Below, piece by piece: positions 6,218 to 15,001 of a stretch of 37,379 nt of DNA; the stretch's first letter is position 1; every line of letters begins with the position of its first letter. This stretch comes from Chloroflexi bacterium OLB13 (GTDB lineage: Bacteria; Chloroflexota; Anaerolineae; Aggregatilineales; Phototrophicaceae). The notes under the pieces are model-generated. The model did no database searches, was not told where the DNA came from, and was given only the letters and a program-made list of their open reading frames with translations. The stretch covers positions 1 to 37,379 of the forward strand of contig JZRA01000004.1 of NCBI GenBank assembly GCA_001567485.1. Reading direction: 5' to 3'. Made by a program: the position numbers and the translations under genes.

Positions 6218-8200
6218 TCATTCGACGGTCGTGGCGGTCTGGGCGACCAGCTCGGTGCGGCTCGTCCAATTACCGGCCAGATCGCGCGCCCACACGTCGA
6301 ACTCGTAGCGCCGCCCCGGCTCGCCCTGATACGTCGCGCCGGTCGCTTCCGTCTCCAGCCACGGCGCCCAGTCGCCTCCGTCGACGCGCACCCACACCAG
6401 ATAGAGGTCGATCCCGCTGTTGTCCGCGCCGCCCCATGCGACCGTGAAGGTCGTCGGGCTGGAGTCGGGCAGCGGGCGCATGAACGCCAGCGGCGCGGTC
6501 GTGTCATTGGCCGGGTCGATGGTCGGGATGGGCGTAGGCGTCGTCGGGGCTTGCGGCACGGACACCACCGGGACGCCGACCGGCCCTAACGAACGTTGGA
6601 ACCGCACCAGATCGACCACGCCTTCGGGGCGTTCAATCACCAGAACCGGCGCGCCGCCGATGGCCGAATCGGCGCCGGGCTGAAGCTCTGGATAGCCGTC
6701 GGGCATGGCAGGTGGAAGCACGAGACGATACTGGCCGTTTTCGTCTGGGGCTAAGAGTTCGTCGCCGTCAAGCATGACGCGCTGCGCGTTGAAACCGGCA
6801 GCGTCGACCGCGATGGTCGTGGCGGTGGCGGTGCGGTTCCAGTACGCTGTGATCCGCCGGCCGTCGGCCATCTCGAACGCGGCCGCGAACACGCCCAGCG
6901 GCTGGCCGGTGCTGACCTGTTCGGCGCTGAGCGTGATGTCGGGCAGGGGCGTAAAGCCGCTGTCGAAGACCTGCGCCAGCAGCAGATACGCCGTCGCGGA
7001 CGGGCGCGGCGACCCCGGCACCGGGTGCTGCGAGAAACACACCGACGATCTCACGTTGCGAAACAGGCCGTGGGCATCGCCGCTGCACAACATCCCGGCG
7101 GCGCACAGCGTCCCGTTGTGCGGCGGGAAGTCGGTACCGGCGGGTTGGTCGCCACAGTCGTCATAAAGCTGGTGAAAGATCAACACGTCGGCGCCTTCGT
7201 GCCAGCCGTACACCGCGCTCTGGATGACATACCACGCCTGCTGGATTTGGGTCGCCCGCAGTTGGTGCTGCGCGGGATCGCTGGCCCATGTCGGGCCGGG
7301 GTAATCGTCCCAGACCGGCACGCCAGTCTCCGTCACCCAGATCGGCCGGGTCAGCCCGTAGGCGATCAGCGACTGCTTGACGTTGAGCACCAGCCATCCC
7401 GTGCGCCACGGATCGGCGTAGGCGTGGATGGCGACGATGTCCATGTACCAGTTGTGCGCCTCGCGCTGTGGGTCTTGCTCGAAGATCGCCAGCACGCGCG
7501 CCAGCCAGTTGTCCTCGGTGCCGAACAGCAGGCCGGCGAACATGATCTGGGCGTTCGGGTCGGCCTGCTTGGCGGACAAGTAGGCGACCTTGAGCAAGCG
7601 CGCGTAATCGCCGATCGACGCCGACCAGAAGAGCTTAACGTCCGGCTCGTTCCAGATTTCCCACACGCGAATGCCGACACCGGGCGGCAGCATTCCGGCC
7701 GCGGCCGCCGCGCCATCCGGTTTATAGCGATTGACGGTCTCGAACACGTAGCGCGCCCACGGATTGTCCGGGTTTAGCGGCTTGTCGGCGGCGGGCGTGT
7801 CGGTGCCGTCGGCGAAGATCGGGGTGTGCATACCGATGATGCGCTCGCCATCGGCGTAGAATCCGGGCCGGCCCAGCAGGATGGCGTTGATTTGCAAGTC
7901 GAATTGAAGATCGTCGGCGATCTGCCGGTCATAGGCGCTCCACTGGAAGTTGCCGGGCGATGTCTCGATGCGATCCCAATACAGGGGGAAGCGGTTCCAC
8001 GACGCGCCGAGCGACAGCGCCGTGATATACCGTTCCTCCGCCGTGCCGCCGTCCGGCGCGCTCACATGCGCCAAGCCGAGGTGTGCATTACGTACGAACG
8101 CCTCGGTCGTGCTGGGGATGACGGACTGCGCTTGAAGCGGCGCACAGGCCACGATGGCGGTAAAAAGCAGCAGAACGATGACGACGGCAGCAGCCCGCAC
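6218..8200 (-). CDS. Exported glycoside hydrolase, clan GH-A (GH39-like) with C-terminal Ig/FnIII-like domain
   Basis: 660 residues from a GTG at 8200, with AAAGGA ten bases upstream. A signal peptide (1-25) contains IVAC, which fits a lipobox, so it is either a lipoprotein or cleaved later near LQAQ. Residues 40-400 look like a (beta/alpha)8 barrel. IWNEP places a likely acid/base Glu at 185 and WVTETG a likely nucleophile Glu at 291, the spacing expected of retaining clan A enzymes. A beta-rich region follows, then a Pro/Thr linker (PTTPTPIPT), then a fibronectin-like repeat of about 90 residues ending GNWTSRTELV. The probable job is polysaccharide or glycoside hydrolysis outside the membrane; the substrate is unknown. 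It is downstream of, and close to (27 bp), the DUF4864-like gene. Confidence 0.8.
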   Translation of the reverse strand: MRAAAVVIVLLLFTAIVACAPLQAQSVIPSTTEAFVRNAHLGLAHVSAPDGGTAEERYITALSLGASWNRFPLYWDRIETSPGNFQWSAYDRQIADDLQFDLQINAILLGRPGFYADGERIIGMHTPIFADGTDTPAADKPLNPDNPWARYVFETVNRYKPDGAAAAAGMLPPGVGIRVWEIWNEPDVKLFWSASIGDYARLLKVAYLSAKQADPNAQIMFAGLLFGTEDNWLARVLAIFEQDPQREAHNWYMDIVAIHAYADPWRTGWLVLNVKQSLIAYGLTRPIWVTETGVPVWDDYPGPTWASDPAQHQLRATQIQQAWYVIQSAVYGWHEGADVLIFHQLYDDCGDQPAGTDFPPHNGTLCAAGMLCSGDAHGLFRNVRSSVCFSQHPVPGSPRPSATAYLLLAQVFDSGFTPLPDITLSAEQVSTGQPLGVFAAAFEMADGRRITAYWNRTATATTIAVDAAGFNAQRVMLDGDELLAPDENGQYRLVLPPAMPDGYPELQPGADSAIGGAPVLVIERPEGVVDLVRFQRSLGPVGVPVVSVPQAPTTPTPIPTIDPANDTTAPLAFMRPLPDSSPTTFTVAWGGADNSGIDLYLVWVRVDGGDWAPWLETEATGATYQGEPGRRYEFDVWARDLAGNWTSRTELVAQTATTVE

Positions 8201-8227
8201 CCGTAAGTTTTCCTTTGTCTGACCCGA

Positions 8228-8638
8228 CTACTTCGTCCGCACGACCGCGTCGACCAGCCAACACCCGGCGAAATCACCGCGCTGTGGGCGTGACAGCACC
8301 CACCGGAACCCGGCCGTGCCGTCTATGCGCCGCACGATCCATACCTGCTGCCATGCTTCGTCGAGGCCGAGCGCAATGTGCGCCTGCCCGAGTTCAGCGC
8401 GGTCGAACCCGATCAACGGCGCGTACAGGGGGTTTTTCACCAGCGCGATGAAGCGCTCCAGATCGCCGGTGGCCGCGCGGTTGTTCGGCGATGCGAACCG
8501 GTAGGCGATCCGGATTCCTGCGTCGTCCGGCATCAGGTCGTTGTTCTGCAGCGCGTCGAGCTGCAAGCTCACGACATCGGCAGCGAGCAAGCCGGGATCG
8601 GGATACGCGTCGTACAGCGGTTCAGGCGGTTGAAACAT
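8228..8638 (-). CDS. DUF4864-like protein
   Basis: 136 residues from the ATG at 8638. The frame extends to a GTG at 8695, but the -10 hexamer at 8670-8675 lies inside that extension, favouring the shorter start. No clear Shine-Dalgarno is seen before either. The sequence follows the DUF4864 pattern: a Q-x-dAL-xxnD helix, AYRFASPNNRAATG, then a loop and FIALVKNPLYAPLIGF. It has no catalytic motif that I know. The next gene on this strand is the glycoside hydrolase, 27 bp away, so co-transcription is likely. Function unknown. Confidence 0.7.
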   Translation of the reverse strand: MFQPPEPLYDAYPDPGLLAADVVSLQLDALQNNDLMPDDAGIRIAYRFASPNNRAATGDLERFIALVKNPLYAPLIGFDRAELGQAHIALGLDEAWQQVWIVRRIDGTAGFRWVLSRPQRGDFAGCWLVDAVVRTK

Positions 8639-8669
8639 AGCACGTGCGAACGCATAACAACTTCCCGAC

Positions 8670-8675
8670 ATTATA
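8670..8675 (-). promoter_or_regulatory. Candidate -10 box for the DUF4864/glycoside hydrolase pair
   Basis: Perfect TATAAT on the minus strand (8675-8670) in the divergent gap, 31 bp before the ATG at 8638. No good -35 hexamer was found at 16-18 bp, so the promoter is tentative. It helps choose the start of the downstream gene. Confidence 0.35.
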
Positions 8676-8762
8676 CACACAGTCGATGCCAGCACTTAGT
8701 TGGCTTACGGCGAAGATAAGATTAGAATTAGACGTGCTAAGGCCCTCGGAGACCCGCGACCC

Positions 8763-10079
8763 ATGGTAGACCGTCGACTGATCGATGCGTTGGACAGCGC
8801 CCAGCCTGAACGACGCAAGGCCGCTATTCAGCAGCTCGCCCGCACCAAAGACATGGAAGCGCTGCGCTATCTTGAGGCGGTCGAACGTGCCGATACCGAT
8901 GGGAGCGTCCGCGATCTGGCCCGTAAGGCCATCGCGTACATCAAGCGCAACAACCCCGGCGAGGCCGAACCCCCGGCGGCGGACGTTCAAAAGAGCGCAC
9001 GACCCAGCTTTGCGTCGGGCAGCATTCTCGCCGAGTACGCGAACCGGCCGGAGGAACCTCAGCCCGTCGAGACGGAAGAGGCGGACGCGCCGCCACAGCC
9101 CAAACCGCGCGGGCTGCAAGAGGTGTCCGAGTCACGCCAGAAAGCAGCACGCGGCGCGATGGAAATGGCTGGCCGGGCCGCGTTCGACGGCCTGAACGCG
9201 CGCGCCGCGAAGCATCTGGTCGAGGCGTTCAAGCTCAACCCGAACTTGCAGTACGACGCCTATGCGATCGGGTTGGCGGCGACTGTCTCCGGCCTGTACA
9301 AAGACGACGCGGTCAAGGCCGTTCAGGACGGCTCGATCCTCGATCTGTTCGATAAGAATGAATTCAAGGCCAAGTCAAAACAGCAGATCGAGAAGGAAGT
9401 GCGCGACGAGGCGCCTCCGGCCGGATGGGGCGCGGCACTGATCGACCTGCTGCTGTACGGCCTGATTAACGCGGTGATCGTGGGCGTGTCGGTTGCGGCA
9501 TTGGTCATGCTGTTCACCAACCTGATCCATAATGATCCCCTGCGTCAGGCGCAGATCGCACAGGCCAGCGCGCAGATGGCGGGCGTCATCAATCAGTTTG
9601 TCACGACGGGGGTCGTCATCACGCTGTTGTACGCGTTGATCTACGGCCTGATAACAATTGTGGATTTGCTGTTTCGATCCTTCCTCATTCATGTTGCCGC
9701 ACGCATGATCCTCGGCGGCGATGGCACGCTGGCGAACCTCATTCACAAGACCGCGCTGTTTCTGGGCATCATGACGGCGCTCTCTGTTGTAGCGATGATC
9801 GGCGGACTGTTCATGCCGTTCATCACCGAGCCAGCGCTCGGAATCGGGATTTATGCTGTATCTTTCTTCCTGTCGATTTGGACGCTGATGGGTTACAGCG
9901 CGCGCATTGGCCGGACGTACGACTTTGGCGCGGGCCGTGGCTGTGCGGCGATTCTCCTAGCGGGTATCTTCTCCGCTGTCCTCGGGCTGATCTGCTTTGC
10001 CGCGTTCGGCCAAGCCTACCTGAGTGACCTTTCATACCAATTGAGTATCTTCGCGCTGACCCCGGTGGTCGTGCCGTAG
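8763..10079 (+). CDS. HEAT-repeat protein with Yip1-like membrane domain (paralogue 1)
   Basis: 438 residues. The ATG at 8763 is preferred over the frame's TTG at 8700 because its product begins MVDRRLIDAL, matching the MVDRQLISQL start of the next gene. Residues 1-60 are two HEAT-like helical hairpins (RRKAAIQQLARTKDMEALRYL; VRDLARKAIAYI). A charged, Pro-rich linker and a helical region follow. From about 220 there are five hydrophobic segments, with GGDGTLANLIHKT before the third, typical of Yip1-type membrane domains. The soluble part probably docks partners at the cytoplasmic membrane. A tandem paralogue begins 33 bp downstream. Function unknown. Confidence 0.85.
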   Translation: MVDRRLIDALDSAQPERRKAAIQQLARTKDMEALRYLEAVERADTDGSVRDLARKAIAYIKRNNPGEAEPPAADVQKSARPSFASGSILAEYANRPEEPQPVETEEADAPPQPKPRGLQEVSESRQKAARGAMEMAGRAAFDGLNARAAKHLVEAFKLNPNLQYDAYAIGLAATVSGLYKDDAVKAVQDGSILDLFDKNEFKAKSKQQIEKEVRDEAPPAGWGAALIDLLLYGLINAVIVGVSVAALVMLFTNLIHNDPLRQAQIAQASAQMAGVINQFVTTGVVITLLYALIYGLITIVDLLFRSFLIHVAARMILGGDGTLANLIHKTALFLGIMTALSVVAMIGGLFMPFITEPALGIGIYAVSFFLSIWTLMGYSARIGRTYDFGAGRGCAAILLAGIFSAVLGLICFAAFGQAYLSDLSYQLSIFALTPVVVP

Positions 10080-10112
10080 GGATCGCTGGCTGGCGAGCAA
10101 GGGGGTGAGGTT

Positions 10113-11438
10113 GTGGTCGACCGTCAGTTAATCAGTCAACTGCAAAGCATCAATGCGAGCCAGCGCCGCGAAGCGATCATCGCGCTTGGGCGCACCAAAG
10201 ATCGCGAGGCCATTCCGCACCTCTCGCGCGTGGTTGAGATCGACCCCGATGAGACCCTGCGCGAATTGGCGCGCAAGGCGGCGATCTATATCGACAAACA
10301 CGCGCCGGTCGTCAACGTCAAGCCGTTCAAAATGCCGTGGGACGACCTCGAAGAAGACGAGGAAGAACTCGAAAGCAGCGCGGACGCCGGTCATTCGTCT
10401 ATTGTCGACGACCCGGTGTTGGCGAGTTATACGCCGCCGTCGCAGGAGGACATCACCGCCCAGCAAGACCTCGAATGGGCAGAGCGATACATTGAACGGG
10501 CGTGGCAGGCACACTACACCAACGACAGGGCTGGCGCCGAGTCCAACCTGCGCAAGGCATTCGAGAAGTCGGCAGCCATCGCCGAGAATCAGGCCGCGCG
10601 CGAGGCCGCCGGCAAGATCATGAACATGAACCCGGATCGGGCCGTGGCGGCGCTGCTCAAACCGCGCACACAGCGCCGGCCCGCCTCGATGAGCAAAAAG
10701 CCCGGAACGTCGTCAAAGGGGGCGGCGCCGGCGGTTCGCAAGACCGGGGTCGCGGCGGCGGTGCTGGAAGGGCGCACGGGTAAGACGGTCGACGAGATCG
10801 AGGATGGAAGCGCTGGCCGGGCGCTGCTTGACCTGTTCATCTACTTCGTGATCGCGTTCGTCATCGGCTTCGCGGTGATCTACCTGTTAGCCCAATTCCT
10901 GAACGACCGCTACGATCTAAACAGTCCGGCCGTGGCTAACGATCCGTCGGTGCAGGCGCTCCGGCCGATCTTGGAAGCGGCGAGTGGTGAGCAGGGGGTG
11001 GTCAGCGTCGCAGGGTACGCGGCTGCCGCGGCGGGTAGCAACGTCTTGGGATTCCTAATCACCTCGTTTGTCACTCACGTCGTGGCTGTGACCCTACTGG
11101 GCGGCAACGGCACCATGCCGCGCTTGATCCGCAAGACGTTCCTCTACTATGCGCTGGTCAACCCGGTGCTGGTGATTCTGATCATCATCGCCGCGTTTCT
11201 CGCCGCGCTGATCGACTTCGTGCAAATTCTGACGTTGGCGATTGGCCTGCTGAGTGTCGGCGCGGTGCTGTTCCTCGCGTGGCGCATCAGTGTCGCGTAC
11301 CGGTTCGACATCGGCCGTGGATGCGTGACGATGATCCTGACGGTCATCGGCTATGTGTGCTTGGGCGCGGCGCTGGTCTTTATCCTCGTGGCGCTTGGGG
11401 TTGGCCCGTTCACCCAACTGGCGCAAGCGTTCGGCTAA
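10113..11438 (+). CDS. HEAT-repeat protein with Yip1-like membrane domain (paralogue 2)
   Basis: 441 residues from a GTG at 10113, with a G-rich Shine-Dalgarno (GGGGG at 10101-10105). It has the same plan as its neighbour: HEAT-like N-terminus (SQRREAIIALGRTKDREAIPHL...LRELARKAAIYI), then an acidic linker (LEEDEEELES), a helical block near 115-175, a basic Ser/Lys/Ala segment, and five hydrophobic segments from about 230 with GGNGTMPRLIRKT. The shared start and order show a tandem duplication; the linkers have diverged most. Probably co-transcribed with 8763-10079. No function can be assigned from sequence. Confidence 0.85.
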   Translation: MVDRQLISQLQSINASQRREAIIALGRTKDREAIPHLSRVVEIDPDETLRELARKAAIYIDKHAPVVNVKPFKMPWDDLEEDEEELESSADAGHSSIVDDPVLASYTPPSQEDITAQQDLEWAERYIERAWQAHYTNDRAGAESNLRKAFEKSAAIAENQAAREAAGKIMNMNPDRAVAALLKPRTQRRPASMSKKPGTSSKGAAPAVRKTGVAAAVLEGRTGKTVDEIEDGSAGRALLDLFIYFVIAFVIGFAVIYLLAQFLNDRYDLNSPAVANDPSVQALRPILEAASGEQGVVSVAGYAAAAAGSNVLGFLITSFVTHVVAVTLLGGNGTMPRLIRKTFLYYALVNPVLVILIIIAAFLAALIDFVQILTLAIGLLSVGAVLFLAWRISVAYRFDIGRGCVTMILTVIGYVCLGAALVFILVALGVGPFTQLAQAFG

Positions 11439-11439
11439 C

Positions 11440-11453
11440 GGCGGCTCACCGCC
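11440..11453 (+). terminator. Short GC hairpin after the HEAT/Yip1 pair
   Basis: GGCGG (11440-11444), CTCA loop, CCGCC (11449-11453), starting two bases after the stop at 11438 in the gap between convergent genes. It lacks a T-run, so intrinsic termination is uncertain. Confidence 0.25.
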
Positions 11454-11485
11454 ACCGCTCGCGAACGATCAGCTTCCGTTGAGCG

Positions 11486-12685
11486 TCAACTTCCCGCTTG
11501 AGATGGCCTTTTCGTGCATGGCGTGTTCTTCAAGTATTCGGAGACGGTGTGCGCGGTGAGGCTGTGCCCTTCGTAGTTCCAATGCGAGTCGTAGGGGTAA
11601 TACGTCAGCGTCTGCGGCGCGGCGGCCTGAAACGCCGGCACGAGGTCGATGAACGCGTAACCGGCATCCTGCGCGACCTGTGCGACGACATCGCGCTGAT
11701 TGTCGAGGCGCGCGGCCAGTGTGTCCCAGTCGACCGGCGCGACGTCGCCATGCGTTAGCCAGCCATCCGCGCCGAGCATCAACTCGCGCGCGTTCTGCAG
11801 CACGTACTGACGGTTGCCGGCAGGATCGGCCAGCGGCATGTAGATGTGTTCCTTGTTCGGCACGTAGACCAGACCGACGCATGCGCCGTTCGCCGCCGCG
11901 CGGATGGCATCCAGCGCGGCGCGTAGTTCCCGCACGTTGCGGCTGTCGGCATACGTTGACGCCTCGCCGTTGAGCCACCATAGATAATCGCTGATATATG
12001 CGACCTCGAACGTCGACCCGTCCGGACGGTGATGGATGAGTGGATAGAGATACCGTTCTTGCGGGTCAATCGTGATATCGTTATAGTCGCTCAACTCGCG
12101 CACGGAGGATACCGGCGCGCCGAAGGTCTTGGTGAGGTTCAGCGTCACCGGCCCATCGCCGAAACGCTGACGGCTGGTCTGGATGTTGCTCAGGTCGTTG
12201 CCCTCGAAGTAGGCGACCAGCACCCATGTGTGATCGTCGGCGAGGTACTGCTCGGCGATGGCCTGATATTCGAGGGGGCCGAATCCGCTCCAACCGAGGT
12301 TGCGTACCGGAAGGTCAAGCGCCTCGGCCAGCAGATCCGTCCACGGTGTCTGACCGCCGTCCGTGAACGAGTCGCCGATCACGGCGATGGGGTAATGGTC
12401 GGCGGTGCGGGCTGGGCGGCGAAAGCCGTCAGCGTCGTCATAGCGCACGCCGTCCTCGAGCACGCGGTTTTCGGCGGGCGGGCGCACTTGGCCCGGCTGA
12501 TGGCGGAACGTGTCGCCGTCGAGGTCGGTGAACAAGAAGCGCTGACCGCCGGGTTCGAGCGATGGGAAAGCGCGTATCAGCAGGACGATCAGCAGTAGGC
12601 CGGCCAGCGTTCCGGCGGCGATCAACACCAGCGTCCCGAGAAATGAGGCGCGGCGAGCGGGTGCGGGGTGTTCGGAGTTCGTCAT
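11486..12685 (-). CDS. Membrane-anchored SGNH/AlgX-like hydrolase
   Basis: 399 residues from the ATG at 12685; in-frame starts at 12694 and 12703 are possible, and none has a strong Shine-Dalgarno. One transmembrane helix near 20-40 (LVLIAAGTLAGLLLIVLLI) places the enzyme outside the membrane. Catalytic blocks are VIGDSFTD with Ser106 as nucleophile, NLGWSGFGPLEY and YFEGNDLSN (oxyanion residues), and YDSHWNYEGH with Asp366 and His368. This D-x-HW form is that of the AlgX/AlgJ and DHHW families of carbohydrate O-acetyl transferases or esterases. A role in modifying surface polysaccharide is the likely reading. It is divergent from the pentapeptide-repeat gene at 12733. Confidence 0.8.
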   Translation of the reverse strand: MTNSEHPAPARRASFLGTLVLIAAGTLAGLLLIVLLIRAFPSLEPGGQRFLFTDLDGDTFRHQPGQVRPPAENRVLEDGVRYDDADGFRRPARTADHYPIAVIGDSFTDGGQTPWTDLLAEALDLPVRNLGWSGFGPLEYQAIAEQYLADDHTWVLVAYFEGNDLSNIQTSRQRFGDGPVTLNLTKTFGAPVSSVRELSDYNDITIDPQERYLYPLIHHRPDGSTFEVAYISDYLWWLNGEASTYADSRNVRELRAALDAIRAAANGACVGLVYVPNKEHIYMPLADPAGNRQYVLQNARELMLGADGWLTHGDVAPVDWDTLAARLDNQRDVVAQVAQDAGYAFIDLVPAFQAAAPQTLTYYPYDSHWNYEGHSLTAHTVSEYLKNTPCTKRPSQAGS

Positions 12686-12732
12686 CCGCGCCATTATGCG
12701 CACAGATGGCGAGATTTAGGAAGGTATTCCGT

Positions 12733-13338
12733 ATGCTGGGTTGGCTCAGTCGCAAGATCAAAACGCAGATCTCCGCACGCCTCTCACGGGAGACGCTGTT
12801 GGCGCGCGCGGCCCACAGCGACAACATCACCGCGCTCGCCGCCATCGAGGAGCTGAAGGAACGGCTGCATTTTCAAGACGGGTCGATGCGCGGGCATAAC
12901 TTGGCCGGGGCGCGGCTGCAGAACGTCCGATTGGCAAAGGCGGTCATGCAGTTGATCGACCTGACCGGCGCTGACCTGCGCGGGGCCTACTTTGGCGAGT
13001 CCGATCTGGTCAAAGCGCGGCTCAGCAAAGCCGACTTGAGCGACAGTAATCTGCGCGACATTCGGCTGGCAGACGCCGACCTGACCGGCGCTGTGCTGCG
13101 CCGGGCGCACATGGCCGGCGCTGACCTGCGCGGCGCGCTGCTGCGCAGTGCCGACCTCAGCGGCGCGAACTTATGGCAGGCGTCATGTCACGCGGCTGAC
13201 CTGACCGGCGCCGACCTGACCGGGGCGAACCTGATCGGCGTGCAGTTCAACTCGCACACCATCTTGCCGGACGGCCAACTGTGGTCGGTCGATATTGACC
13301 TGTCGATCTACACCGGGCGGCGCGTCGAAGCGGAGTAG
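12733..13338 (+). CDS. Pentapeptide-repeat protein
   Basis: 201 residues. The ATG at 12733 is chosen over the frame's earlier starts because AGGAAGG at 12718-12724 sits eight bases upstream and because earlier starts overlap the divergent hydrolase. Residues 1-50 are helical and basic (MLGWLSRKIKTQISARLSRE). Residues 55-175 are about 20 pentapeptides (ADLRG, ADLSD, ADLTG, ANLWQ), expected to form a right-handed beta helix. The protein ends with HTILPDGQLWSVDIDLSIYT, a cap shared in outline with the 1264-1707 protein. Near-repeats of a GACCTGACCGGCGCTGA-type unit are visible in the DNA at 12958, 13078 and 13198. Function unknown. Confidence 0.9.
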   Translation: MLGWLSRKIKTQISARLSRETLLARAAHSDNITALAAIEELKERLHFQDGSMRGHNLAGARLQNVRLAKAVMQLIDLTGADLRGAYFGESDLVKARLSKADLSDSNLRDIRLADADLTGAVLRRAHMAGADLRGALLRSADLSGANLWQASCHAADLTGADLTGANLIGVQFNSHTILPDGQLWSVDIDLSIYTGRRVEAE

Positions 13339-13376
13339 CGGCGGGCTTGGGGTGCTGTCGCGCCGATACTTATGCT

Positions 13377-13397
13377 CCGGCGGCCGGGCCGCCTTTC
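13377..13397 (+). terminator. GC-rich hairpin terminator after the pentapeptide gene
   Basis: GGCGGC (13379-13384) pairs with GCCGCC (13388-13393), followed by TTTC. It lies 40 bp after the stop at 13338. The stem is strong, but the T-run is only three bases. Confidence 0.45.
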
Positions 13398-13505
13398 GGG
13401 AAGCGAGAATTGTGTGGTCAAACCAGAAAATGAGAGTATCCCAACGCACGCGGATTTCATCCTGCCCTATACTGGGGCTGTGCTCAATTTATCAGGTGGT
13501 GTGCG

Positions 13506-14939
13506 ATGCGCGCTTTCCGCTTGAGTCTGGCCTTATGTGCCGTGGTGGCCGTGTTCGGTGTCACCCTTGCCGCGCCGCCGTCGATCGGCGGCTGTCAGAT
13601 TTTCCCGTCGAATAACGCGTGGAACACCCCGGTCGATACCGCAGAGGTGCATCCCAACAGCGCCAACTATATCGCCAACATCAATGCCAACGGCGGCGAT
13701 TATGTGCATCCCGATTTCGGCGAAGACCCGAGCTACGGCATCCCGTGGACGACGGTCACGTCCAGCCAGCCATTAGTGCCGATCTCGTTCTACTACACGG
13801 ATGAGAGCGACCCCGGCCCGTACCCGATCCCGTCCAACGCGCCCGTCGAGAGCGGCAGCGACCACCACGTGCTGATCGTGGAGACGACCAACTGTGTGCT
13901 GTACGAGGTGTACGACGCGGAATACACCGGCAGCGATACGACGGGTTGGGAAGCCGGCAGCGGGGCGGTGTGGCCGTTAGGCTCCAACGATCTGCGCCCG
14001 GATGGATGGACGAGCGCCGACGCCGCCGGCCTGCCGATCCTGCCCGGCTTGGCGCGCTGCGACGAGGCTGAGTCCGGCACGATCGACCACGCGCTGCGGG
14101 TGACGTTCTCGGAGACGCAGCGGGCATATATCTACCCGGCCACGCACTTCGCGTCGAGCGAGACCGGCGCGAACTATCCGCCGATGGGCCTGCGGCTGCG
14201 CCTCAAAGCGAGCTACAACATCTCGCACCTCGACGGGCAGGCGTTGGCGATCGCGCAGGCGCTCAAGAAGTACGGCATGATCGTGGCCGACAACGGCTCG
14301 AACTGGTTCATCAGCGGCGAGACCAACCCCGGCTGCTGGGATGATGATGATCTCAATCGGCTCAAGGACATTCCCGGCACGGCGTTCGAGGTGGTCGTGT
14401 CACCCCCGCCGCCGTCGGATGTGCCCGGCGATCTGCTCAAGAACGGCGGCTTCGAGGCGGCCAGCCCCAACGGCAAGACCCCGGCGTACTGGACGCGCGA
14501 CGCGCAGAAGGACAAGCAGGTCTGCAACACCGAGGACGCGCTCGGCCCGGATGTCATCGTGGCGCAGGCAGGTAACTGCGCGTATCGGTTCAAGGGAAAC
14601 GGCACGAACGATAAGCTCAAACAGACGATCAAGCTCAGCCCCGCGCTTGCCGGCGGTGTGACCGTTTCGGCGTACATCAAGACCGAAGCGAACCCCGCCG
14701 GCAGCGGTAAGATCAAAGCCAAGCTGATCGGCACGGGCGGCGAGACGGAGACCCTCTCGCTCGACTTCCCGTCCGGCACGTTGGATTGGGCGCCCTACAG
14801 CGTCGGACAAGACCCCGGCTTTGCCATCGCCAAGGTCAAGGTGAAAGTAAAGACCACGGCGGGCAGCGGATTTGTATGGCTTGACACGGTTTCGGTTGTG
14901 GCAGGGGCGTCGCGTTTGCCGGTACCGGCCGCGCCATAG
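13506..14939 (+). CDS. Secreted protein of unknown family with C-terminal CBM-like domain
   Basis: 477 residues with a signal peptide (MRAFRLSLALCAVVAVFGVTLAA, cleavage near 23). The large N-terminal domain (about 28-300) has FPSNNAWNTPVD, DHHVLIVETTNCVLYEVYDA, GWTSADAAGLPILPGLARCDE, IDHALRVT and a YGMIVADNGSNWFISGE block. It reads as a well-ordered globular extracellular domain, but I cannot name its family or activity. From about 308 (LLKNGGFEAASPNG) to 465 is a beta-sandwich resembling family 4/9 carbohydrate-binding modules. It could bind or process extracellular glycans. Start: ATG with AGGTGGTG just upstream. The IGNR-motif protein follows after 62 bp on the same strand. Confidence 0.8.
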   Translation: MRAFRLSLALCAVVAVFGVTLAAPPSIGGCQIFPSNNAWNTPVDTAEVHPNSANYIANINANGGDYVHPDFGEDPSYGIPWTTVTSSQPLVPISFYYTDESDPGPYPIPSNAPVESGSDHHVLIVETTNCVLYEVYDAEYTGSDTTGWEAGSGAVWPLGSNDLRPDGWTSADAAGLPILPGLARCDEAESGTIDHALRVTFSETQRAYIYPATHFASSETGANYPPMGLRLRLKASYNISHLDGQALAIAQALKKYGMIVADNGSNWFISGETNPGCWDDDDLNRLKDIPGTAFEVVVSPPPPSDVPGDLLKNGGFEAASPNGKTPAYWTRDAQKDKQVCNTEDALGPDVIVAQAGNCAYRFKGNGTNDKLKQTIKLSPALAGGVTVSAYIKTEANPAGSGKIKAKLIGTGGETETLSLDFPSGTLDWAPYSVGQDPGFAIAKVKVKVKTTAGSGFVWLDTVSVVAGASRLPVPAAP

Positions 14940-15001
14940 CACGCCTCGATCGCCGGGCATACGCAATATCGCACCAATTTTGTTCGGAGAACGAGGCTGA
15001 A

